DNA of 49,000 nucleotides from Mesostigma viride (lineage: Eukaryota > Streptophyta > Mesostigmatophyceae > Mesostigmatales > Mesostigmataceae). The position numbers were made by a program, and so were the translations under genes. Within the stretch, counting starts at the first letter, position 1. The number at the start of each line of letters is the position of its first letter. Positions 10,293-18,963 of the stretch are shown here, piece after piece. The stretch covers positions 358,501 to 407,500 of the forward strand of contig RPFO01000199.1 in assembly GCA_009746045.1 (NCBI GenBank). The letters are read 5' to 3'. The notes under the pieces were generated by a model. That model made no database searches. It worked only from the letters and a program-made list of their open reading frames with translations, and was not told the DNA's origin.

Positions 10293-10767
10293 AAAACTGA
10301 TAAAGCATGCGCCGCCATGTCTTCCTCAATAAATTGGCTGCATTGCATGCGCCCGGTGACGAATGCAAGTCCGGTACAGTACTGGCGCGGCGCCCAGGTG
10401 CCACTGACCAGTTGTACTACAAAGAACCCACTTGTACTGATTCTTTCGACATTGTACTACGTTTAGTCACTGTCTACGTCAACCCAGGTGGTCATACCAC
10501 CTCCTAGGCAGGTTGTGCTACACCTGAACGAATCTTTATTAGCCTGAGTTAGTTTGAACTAGTTTGAAGTAGATTGTACTACCCTGTAGTACCAATGAAG
10601 TACTTTGAACTACATCCAAGTACTTGGAAACAGTCCAGAGGTCATTTGCAGGGACTTTCACCCTTTCTAGGAGCATTTCTCGCAGATCAGCCATGAGGCA
10701 GCGGCACCGACTCGCACTCCGCTCCCCTTAGTCGCAAATCAGGGAATCCAGATCGTAAGATCAACCA
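10293..10767 (-). repeat. 475-bp terminal repeat of DIRS-like family (inverted)
   Basis: Inverted partner of 9188-9662. It ends GATCGTAAGATCAACCA at 10767, three bases before the gypsy LTR. Confidence 0.9.
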
Positions 10768-10770
10768 GGT

Positions 10771-11606
10771 TGTTAATACTGAGCAGGCCCTACGAGGCTG
10801 CTCACGCCTAGCAAAGCACAGTGAACAAGTAGTATATAAAGAATAGGCCAGTGCCAACTGGTCATCTTGCGAGGCCGCTTCACGTGTGTTGCCTTGACTT
10901 GGTGTAACAAGCGAAAATGACTTTGTTTTGTGAATGTTTGGCTTTTATTCGAGGACTTTTGGATCAGTATTGAGAAAGTTATGAGGTTTCTAAGACGGCG
11001 GTACTTGGAGCTGGTACTTTGTCAACTGACTGGTAGGAGCCCTCATTGGTCGTGGCCTGATCCACGCGGGGTTATAGTTTGTTGGTCGGTACTATTGAGT
11101 CTTAAATGCTCCTTTGGGACTTAAGTGCTTACTACAGATTCAGGATCTCATGGAAAGATTCTGCCAGGCTGTGTGTGGTGTTGTTCTGTTTTGTGTGAGT
11201 AGGATGGATACGAAGATCTTGTCTAGAATTCCATGATTCTGATTGGTTCTCTTCAGGCTAAGGTTGAAGCAAGTTCGACAAGCACGTCGATATCAAGGAC
11301 GTGGGGTCGCCATTGTTGCTACGTTGGTTTTGATTCATCATGGTATAATAAAGCTTGTCTTTGTTGTCCATTCATAAGAGCCCCTTGGCCATAGACGTCC
11401 TTCAGTTCCACAAAGGTCGTCTATCTATACACAAGCTTGTCTTTGTGTCTACAAGGGGTTGTGATTCCCTAAATAACGTGCTGTGGAATTTCCATCTCAA
11501 CGTTGCTCGGATACTTGAAGATCTGTAACTCAAGAAAGCAACCCAGGTAAAAGATCTTTCATATTTGGACTAGGGATGATGCTGATGATCATTTTTAGTC
11601 GTTACA
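10771..11606 (+). repeat. gypsy 5' LTR, 836 bp
   Basis: It begins TGTTAATACTGAGC and ends AGTCGTTACA, so it has TG..CA ends, and is followed at once by a tRNA-like primer-binding site. A TATA box (TATATAAA) lies at 10833-10840. No second copy lies in the window, so the boundaries rest on the terminal dinucleotides and the PBS. Confidence 0.7.
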
Positions 11607-11607
11607 T

Positions 11608-11618
11608 TGGTATCGGAG
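11608..11618 (+). other. primer-binding site resembling initiator tRNA-Met
   Basis: TGGTATCGGAG differs at one base from TGGTATCAGAG, the complement of the 3' end of plant-type initiator tRNA-Met. It starts two bases after the LTR end, as usual for LTR elements. Confidence 0.75.
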
Positions 11619-11834
11619 GATCTCTACTTTGGTGTTTCTCTTGAAGTTGTAACCTTCCGGGTAGTACAACGTTGATCAGATGTCTGTCATCCGAGAAGAT
11701 TCATAGAGTTGCGGAAAACTTACGGTGATACAGAGAGAGACACATCCTTATGTGACTGTCTTGCTCTTTAACACTGGAAGTCAGCCGTAACCGTTGTCTC
11801 TACTAGGCAGACGATCGCGACTTCATGTGGTAGT

Positions 11835-13139
11835 ATGAGTAGTTCGAAGACACAATCACCTTTACCCCCTACTAATCAAGGTACAAGCGATCCGTCATCA
11901 TCTCTTGAACCCATTGCTAGGGAAGGTGCTGAGACAACTACCCATACTCCACGGCGTCAACTTGATTTCAATCGTACTTCTGTCTGAAGTTAGGCGGCCC
12001 TCGTTGTCTATAGGGCCCAAGTTTTCCGTCATTACATCTGGTCTCCAACCAGGCGAGCCATCGCTGACAGGCGTGGGTCGAGGAGGGTCACTGTCGCCCA
12101 GGATCACAAGCGCGCGAATGAGTCCTGTGCCGAGTGCATCATCATCATTCCACTTTCCGATTAATACCACGCCAGGACGAGACGGGACCAGACTAGCAGC
12201 GGATCGCCTCTCAGCAGCTAAAATCAGATTACAACAAGATGAACAACACGCAGCACTGTATAGAAAGATGGTGGGGAGGTTGAACAGGATGTGGGAAGAC
12301 TTCGTCAGAGAATTGAGGAGGAGGAGGCGGCCATGCGTGACATGGTTGCTGGAGTGGGGAGAAAGGCTCCTCGGTTGGGTGACAGAAGGGTTTTACCTTA
12401 TAGTACCGCAGCTACTACGAGGAATGAGACGCAGGATAGCGATAGGCAGGATCCAGCGCAGACGACCTCGGTCACCTTCACCACGCCCGCCAGCGACGTC
12501 CCAGTGACCGTCACTATACCACCGCATAAAGGTTCCGCCCCACCCTTTCCAAAAATCGAATCCGTAGATAAGTTGTCGCTCACCAATCTAACCCATCGCA
12601 GCTTCGATCATTTTTCTGCTCGATTTCAGGACGTGTTCGCTATCCACTTTGCCAACTACGGCAAACGAGCGGAAGAACGACTTTCCCTGGACATCCAGAA
12701 GAAGATGGTACGACAGCTAATGAGCGACAGTGCAGCCGACAGGTTTGATGAGTTTTTACGATCCACAGCAGGTAATACTTGCAAGGATTTGCCATCTCTC
12801 ATGCTTTCAGTTCGACGTTTTCTACTTCCCCAGGACCAGCTCCGTCTGGACCGGGACGCGTTGGCCAGCTGTACCCAGGCAGGCCTGACGCTACCACAAT
12901 ACGTGCAGACGTTTACCAACCTGAGGGCCAAAATCCCCCAGTGTTCTGATTCTGAAGCTCTTCACCGGTTTCTTCATGGACTCTCCCCTCAAGTCAGGGT
13001 GGATATTGACAAGCATTTCTCCCCTTACGACTATGTCGAGTGGAAGTGGGATACTGTGCTGTCTTATGCCCTTACGCTGTGCCGTGTACCAGACTTTTCC
13101 CTCAAGTGGGAGCCCACTCCTCCCCCGGCGGGGAAGCCA
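11835..13139 (+). pseudogene. gypsy gag, 5' half (capsid part)
   Basis: The ATG at 11835-11837 opens a Ser/Pro-rich N-terminus that meets a stop at 11985. The protein can be followed through two frame changes (near 11987 and 12270) into an open frame from 12291. A coiled-coil-like Glu/Arg stretch (RLRQRIEEEEAAM) is followed by a capsid region with the gypsy gag signature LPQYVQTFTNLRAKIP...FLHGLSPQVR. The frame ends at 13140 where DIRS-like sequence begins. The rest of gag continues at 26899. Gag forms the particle that encloses element RNA. The frameshifts show that this copy is inactive. Confidence 0.75.
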
Positions 13140-13196
13140 TAATTTTGCAATAAACAAGTTCTGGTGCCTTCTCAAAAAAAAAAAAAAAAAAAAAAA
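13137..13196 (+). other. 36-bp 3' UTR end with 23-base poly(A) tract at insertion edge
   Basis: CATAATTTTGCAATAAACAAG...TTCTC matches 9119-9158 (copy C 3' region), then 23 A residues follow (13174-13196) with AATAAA 20 bp upstream. It is the genomic trace of a polyadenylated transcript end. It lies inverted with respect to copy B and forms the left edge of that insertion. Confidence 0.85.
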
Positions 13197-14917
13197 CGAC
13201 CTCGTAGACAGACACGAGCCACTCGCAGAACACGCTCTCCGCTTCCTCCGGCGGTACAGCACCATAGGGCTCAGCCCACAGGAGGTACGCGATCACTGCG
13301 TGATGGTAGCTGCGCAGGGTCGCGGGCAGCACGGTGCTCTCCAGCAGTTCCTGCCGCCCTCCCGGACCCGGGTTACTCTCCACATCGCCATCGGCGGTAA
13401 GGTCCCGCACCCACCGGCCCCGGCTGGGCGCGTCAGCGGGGTTTCGCTCCGAGCGGATGTACACCCAGTGGTACCTGGTGTTGCTGGCACAGCCCAGGGC
13501 GGCAGCGCGGCGGCACCACGTGTTGAGGCGGTAAGATGATGACCGCCCCTTCACCACTGCGCCCAGAACGGCGGTGTTATCCACCAGCCGTACGTGCCGT
13601 CGCCCCCACCGCGCCCGCGTGCGCAGCCCCCACTCCAGGCTCTGCACGGCTGCGCGCGCCTCTTTCTCATTGATGTGCGCCCCCGCGTCCCTCCACCGGT
13701 GTTTCACCGCCACACGCCAGCGGGCGGTCGCCACCGCCCGATGTTCCCTCTCCCCCGTTCGCTCCACACCGACCTCTTCCGTCCCGACACACAGAGTCTT
13801 CCACCCCTTCATTTCGCGGCAGTTGGACAAAGCCTTCACGTCTGCCTCTGCCAGACGGGCGTACACCACACCGGAGCCCCGGCTCGACGCGTCACTGGCC
13901 ACGACGGTGGTGTCCAGTGGCTGGTTGCGCTGCGCATGCACCAGGGGAGCCAGGCAGACAGCCGCCCAGAGCTCCCGGCGCACACTTGCCCAGAGTTGGA
14001 AGCGTCCTCCCTTGCGGAGGGCCAGCACTTGGTGGAGCATCCTGTAGGCGTGGAACCAGATGCTTAGCAGACTCCTGCACAGCAGCTGGACCCATACCCA
14101 GCGTCCCAGTAGGGAGGCCAACTCATGGTAGCTTGCACGTCCCCGGGCCAGCACCGCCTCGGTGTCGTGGACCAGGAGGGCCAGTCGCTTGGCCGACGGT
14201 CACAAGCTCCCATCTTGGTGAAACTCGATGCCCAGGATCTCAACAGCTTGACCTTCCCGCGCCCGCTCGACCTTTTTCTCATTCACCACCAGGCCAGCTG
14301 GCGCGTAGCACTCGGTGCATGCGCGGTCCAGCAGCGCGTTCGCCTCCGCTGCGCTGCGCGCGTGTGTGGTGCCCAGGTCGTCGATCATGACCAACTGCCC
14401 CGGCCGAGGAGGGTCCTCGGGCAGCAGCTGCCAGTCAAGTTCGGAGGCCCCCACCAACTCCATCCACTCCCGTCCTCCCTCACACACTGTGCGCACCCCG
14501 AGCTGATGCATCGGGACACTCACACTCAGCCCGGGGTTCAGCTTCCCCGGCCCGAACAGGGTCTGCATGTGCGCCACCTGCGCCAGCAGGACCGAGTGGG
14601 ACCACCCCATCACCAGAACACGGAACCTGGGATAGAGCTGGCGGCGCTCCCCGGGCTGGCCGACCTCGTCCGACCAGACTGGGGGCAGCGCGAACCACCC
14701 CCGCCACTCCGTTGGCACGGAGAAGCGGTAGTAGTACGTCTCCAGGTCCGTTTTGCTCGAGTAGCTGGGCGCGCCCCCTGCCATCTCGGCCACCGCCCCC
14801 ACATCTGGCAGGTAACAGCCGCCAGGGGTGAGGAACTTGTCGTTGCTCTGCACCATGTTGCAGATGAGTCGCTGGCGCTGGGCTGACGGGTCCACCACCC
14901 CTGGATCGCGCTTGGGC
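13197..14917 (-). pseudogene. RT palm - RNase H - 2A - recombinase N-terminus of copy B
   Basis: The frame holds RT motif A (SKTDLETYYYRFS), MGWSHS and MIDDL, then a TGA at 14200-14202 where copy C has TGG. From 14154 it is open again in the same frame through RNase H (VASDAS, INEKEAR, LVDN) and SERNPADAPSRG. Next come GDVESNPGP (13389-13363) and a region (ESTVLPATLRSYHHAVIAYL) like the N-terminal SAM-like helical domain of tyrosine recombinases. After VSVYEVV it runs into the poly(T) tract. A single ORF thus joined RT-RNase H and recombinase through a 2A motif. This copy is dead because of the stop, the two insertions and the lost catalytic half. Confidence 0.85.
13363..13389 (-). other. 2A ribosome-skipping motif GDVESNPGP
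   Basis: Codons GGC GAT GTG GAG AGT AAC CCG GGT CCG are in frame with RNase H upstream and recombinase downstream. They match the 2A consensus D(V/I)ExNPGP in full. 2A peptides make the ribosome omit the Gly-Pro bond, so RT-RNase H ending in NPG and a recombinase starting with Pro would be made from one ORF. The motif sits at the expected domain boundary. Activity is inferred. Confidence 0.8.
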
Positions 14918-15547
14918 CATTACAATTCGTTCAAGTGGCCCGCCGGAGCGGCTGTACAATTTTTCCCAGTGAGCGCGCTGCCAAGTGTACTTGTGGGCAA
15001 ATTTTTAGGTGCCCCGTCACTTCGAGGTACTAAAAATTAGGCTACGGTACGAATTCAGCGAATTTCAGCGAATTTTCAGTCGAACCAAAGGAAGTGACGC
15101 CAACTACCAAAAAGTTTCCGTTACGAATTTTCAGCCCAACACTCGCGCAAAATGAAGTGACGGCAACTACCAAAAAGTTTCCGTTACGAATTTTCACTCC
15201 CACACGTTTGCACAAAAGGAAGTGACGGCAACTACCAAAACGTTTCCGTTACGAATTTTCAGTCCCACACTTCGCGCAAATTTTAGTAGGGCTGCACGCA
15301 AGCTACCTTTCAAAATTTTGCGAAAGTATGGAACGCAATTCATTCGTCCGGAGGAATGCTGCTCGTCAACTGCCCCCGTTCAGAAAGTTGCGCCGAACTT
15401 TACTTGAGATTTGGAAATCTGAACGTGCGGTTGGAGTTTCGCGGGGAAACCCAAGTTCCCAAGTAATTCACCAATGACGCGCTTCGAACACTTGTCCGCT
15501 AAAACCTAAGCAGCCGCTCCGGCTGGCCACTTAAACGAAACTTGATG
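14918..15547. mobile_element. 630-bp TIR element (CACTA-like MITE?) inserted in RT of copy B
   Basis: Copy A gives the empty site CTTGGGC/ACGCCG (2751-2763). The insert starts CATTACAATTCGTTCAAG and ends with a matching inverted repeat, about 37 bp per side, with AAGTGGCC and GCCGGAGCGGCTG shared. The interior has three 63-65-bp tandem units (GAAGTGACG at 15091, 15154, 15219) and no gene. No target duplication is visible. The terminus resembles that of the MITE at 9796 (CACTACAATACG), so the two may be related. Confidence 0.8.
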
Positions 15548-16473
15548 ACGCCGAACAGGCCGTTGGTGACCGGGGGCTCCTCCTCGCTGTACTCTGTCAT
15601 CCCGGTCTCTGCCAGCCGCACGCTCAGGCGCGCGTACTCGGTGTCGCTCGCACAGCCATGCGTCACTCGCCGTCGACGCCCTGGCTGCACTACCTCCTCC
15701 ACCCTCAAAATATTTTTTATGTTGCCATATACCTCCCTCCACTGGGGGGGGAGGCAGTCCATCAGCGGCACGCTGCCCGCCACTCCGCCCGCGGGCAGCG
15801 CAAGTCTCTCTGGGACAATCATTTCATATTGCCCGTCGGGCCCATAGGGCCCAGACTCAACGACATGCACCAGGTCCTCTGCCGCTACGGCTCTCAGCCG
15901 GCGCTCATGGACCTGGGCGGCAATCTCCAGCCCTTGTAGGGCCGCCTGCTGGGCAGCGGTGCAGGGAGCCGTTGCCGTCGCCCCGCTAGTGCCACGCCCT
16001 GGGGGCCCGCCGGCAGGCGTGGCCATTGATGGCCCCGCCCCACACCCGGCCGCCCCCACAGGCGGTTCCCGTGTCCCCCCCCACATCCAGTTCAGGCCTT
16101 CCACGAGCCGGACCATGAGCAGCAAGCGTGCCCGCCGCCGCGTGGCTCGCTGCAGCCTGCGTCGTGAGCGCAGGCGGGACCGGTCGAGGGGCTGGACGGC
16201 CGGAACTGGGAGGGGGAACACGCCACGCCCCCTCACTTCTGCTTGTTGCTGGCGGCGGAGGAGGCCACCGCCCCCCCATCCACCTTGGCCAGCACCGCCG
16301 CGCTGACCCGCGCGTCGTGCTCCTTCTTGGCGGCCTTGAGAGCCCATCGTGCCGCCCTCGTCCGCTGGCTGCCGCTCTCCACCACCGGCAGCACGAAGGC
16401 GGCCTGGGCGACCCACGCGCCCTGGCCCCGCTCGCTCTCCACCACCATGAGTGACTCCACGATGCGTGCAAAG
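15548..16473 (-). pseudogene. RT N-terminus and gag C-terminus of copy B
   Basis: This is the middle section of copy B. The gag C-terminal domain ends at 16233 (ASNKQK stop), and the -1 frame continues as the RT N-terminus (RGRGVFPLP) to the TIR insertion. It is nearly identical to 2757-3680 of copy A. It is bounded on the right by CAAAG (16469-16473), the target duplication of the copia element. ORFs that run from here into the LTR are fusion artefacts. Confidence 0.8.
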
Positions 16474-17117
16474 ATTTAGATGAACGCGGATCAGTGAGTT
16501 TCTGGTCTTCCCAAGATGTGATGAATGGAGCCATGGTTTCAACCAGCGGCTTTTAACCTTTACCACAGTTGCCTCACTACCCTGTGGTCACTAGCCTGAG
16601 GCGGCAGCACCCACGGACGGTGTTGGGAAAAGACGCTTGGCCACTGCTGTGTCCGAGCCTTTCTAGGTCTCACCATTGCTGCCAGGCCTTGCACGCCTTG
16701 GCAGGTCCGCCACTGTCAATTTCCTTGGTTGCATCAATCCAGGACGTCTGTCCTTCCATGAATGACAGTAACGCTCTGGATTTATCCGTCATGACAAGTA
16801 CCCGTCCATCCCAGGCCTGCAGGACTGCCAGTCCTGAAGTCCTGTGACATTCTTGGTACCATCAACCAATATTGACCACAGTACCTCCTAGTGACAGTCG
16901 GTCCTGTGACACGTAACGTGTGATGGTTCACCCAACACTGCCACGTGCCCTGTCCCTCACGTGTCCTTAGTCCTGGTACTGCTGTAGCGTCCGGCGGCAT
17001 TACTTCGGGACTTGATAACTCTCAAGTTCCTTGTCCAAATGAGGCGTTTAGCACGGCGTTGGAAAGGCCACTTCAAGTATGATATGCTTAGCATATTGCA
17101 TCACCAATATGCTAACT
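16474..17117 (-). repeat. copia 3' LTR (644 bp)
   Basis: Plus-strand ends are ATTTAGATGAACGC and ATATGCTAACT. It is flanked on the left by CAAAG. It is identical to 24000-24643 except for one base seen. Confidence 0.95.
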
Positions 17118-18079
17118 CCAACCCTTTCTTGTTTTGGAGCTGCAAGCTTCACACCATGACCAACCCATTCCTTGCTGCCTTGTGAAATGGACACCTGGTT
17201 ACCCTGGACTTATAATAAGCCTCATGAGCACCCCTTTTGCCACCTTAATGGTATCCTTCTTAGGGATCTATGGTTCAACCCTGCCATCTGATCATTAACT
17301 TGACCTGCAGGTCATCCCCAACCCTTTCTTTTGCAACTGTACCTTGGCTTGGGCTTAAAGGAGGATATTGAATATTCCTTAGGCAACATATCCTGGATAT
17401 CTGAATGAGAGGCCCTGACTACAGGAAACGTATTACAGTGAGTTCCTGGTCTTCCCAGTTATCACTGGCGCCCGTTTCATGGCGCCCGCCCCGAGCGTTC
17501 CAGGCATCATCCATCCAAATGTTCACCAATGGAAACCACTTCAACACCACTGTGCCACTGCTTGATGGGGAGCCCATGTCATCACTGGGTGTTAAAGCCC
17601 AGGAGTCATACATACCAGGCTGTGGCTCAACTAGGGAATCGAACCCTACCCCAGAACCCCAGGTTAAACTTAACCTGGTCACATGACAGACAACAAGAGA
17701 GATTGGCATACAACATGATTATGTTTATTATAGAATATCCACCAAAACCAATGTTGAGTGTTCCCAGTGGACCAGCCTGCACCAGCAAGGCCCAACTGTC
17801 AGGTTACAACACCATAATATCCAAGGTTGTCACTTATTCACAGCTAAAGAAAACTAAACAAGAGAGATATATACAAACAACCTGGAAGAACTCTCAACAT
17901 GGCCTGCCCTGTCATGGCCTAACTGCCCGAGGCCAAAGGCATCCCACTGTGCTAATCCTTTACAGGAAGAGCTTGCTCCTGTTGAGCCTTCTACCTGCTT
18001 GGTGACAGGTAGGCTACCTGTTGCCCTCCCCCCTGGGGACAACAGCACTGGTCAGCCACCAACTGGCAAAGGCTGGACT
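17118..18079 (-). other. non-coding 3' region of the copia element
   Basis: It lies between the RNase H stop and the 3' LTR. It starts with a polypurine tract next to the LTR. At 17439-17460 it carries a near copy of an LTR-edge motif (CAGTGAGTTCCTGGTCTTCC; the LTR has one T for C), and at 17635-17645 (minus) an exact tRNA-type B box GGTTCGATTCC. It could hold a small SINE- or TRIM-like insertion. No convincing protein is encoded. Confidence 0.5.
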
Positions 18080-18961
18080 TCAAGTCCCACCAGAAAAGGG
18101 GTACATGAGCCCTTTGAGCACAGGGTATTGTAGCTCAGCCTTGCTCTCCAGCTTGGTGAGGGCGTCTGCTGGGTTGTCAACACCAGGCACATGTTCAAGA
18201 TGAGCAAGGTAAGACATCTCCTTCAGCAACAAATAATCCAGATCCCTGCTCCTGGCGAGCTGTCTGTGCACAAACTGCACCATGCCCATGCTGTCTGTCT
18301 TGACCAGTGTGTGCAGCTGCAAGCTACAGGAAGCTACCTGACAGAGCTGGTAGAATAACTCCCTGAGGTAAAGAGCAGTGTGTAGCCCCTCACATATTGC
18401 CCTGCACTCAGCAATGTCACTGCTGGGCGTCACCCTGTTCTGTAACCTACTGTACCAGCTGACCAGAGAAGTGTGCTCCTGTTGTAGTGTAATGAGTGCT
18501 GCTGCCCTACCCCTGACATCCGTCACCTTCCTGCTGTCCATGGAACTGTCCACAAAAAGCACCATGTTGAGTGGTTTGTACAAGTCCACAGCTGCCAGTA
18601 TGAGTGGAGGTGAGCTCCTGACAGACTCAACCACCTGCTCTGCCCCTACCTCAACCAGCTGAGCATCTGTGAGCCTACTCAGCACCAACAAATCTGGGGC
18701 ACAAATGCTAGCTAGCCAAGCCAACATTCCCCTGATTGTGGCACACCTGGCCTGGGTAATGGGCTGCTGGAGGGCATCAATGATCTGCTGAGGATAGTTG
18801 TTGCCACCCTCCATCTTGATAAACCAAGTACCTGCCCTCTTGATCAGCGTGGCCTGCATTCCACAAAACACCATGGGCTCATCCTGCTTCATGTGCTGGA
18901 CCTTTCCTAACTCAAACCTCTTCTGGATCTTGGACAGTACTGAATCCACCCACTCAGGAGG
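18080..18961 (-). pseudogene. copia RT C-terminus and RNase H
   Basis: The frame continues the RT just after its HGDD motif (GPPEWVDSVLSKIQKRFELG is typical of the copia RT thumb). RNase H follows with VLFVDSS, SDIAECRAICEG and a C-terminal HVPGVDNPADALTK. It is one base out of frame with the upstream pol ORF, which ends at TAG 18964-18966 directly after GDDLHL. No good slippery heptamer lies there, so I take it as a one-base indel mutation. RNase H degrades the RNA strand during reverse transcription. Confidence 0.8.
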
Positions 18962-18963
18962 CC

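Larger units (their letters stand above)
9188..10767. mobile_element. short non-autonomous DIRS-like element, copy D
   Basis: Two 475-bp repeats in inverted orientation flank a 630-bp centre. The centre contains a duplicate of the copy C 3' region (GTGTTATATGGTGGCAGCCG at 9718, also at 9038) with a 480-bp MITE inserted in it. Inverted terminal repeats without a target duplication fit DIRS-type termini. No coding sequence is left. An alternative reading is that the order 3' region - terminal repeat - 3' region reflects split direct repeats, as in PAT/Ngaro elements. Confidence 0.7.

Noticed and set aside
15499-16566. 355-aa and 300-aa ORFs starting MVKVKSRWLKPWLHSS
   Set aside because: The N-terminus is LTR sequence read through into copy B or into the extra ORF. 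There are two different fusions at the two LTRs.
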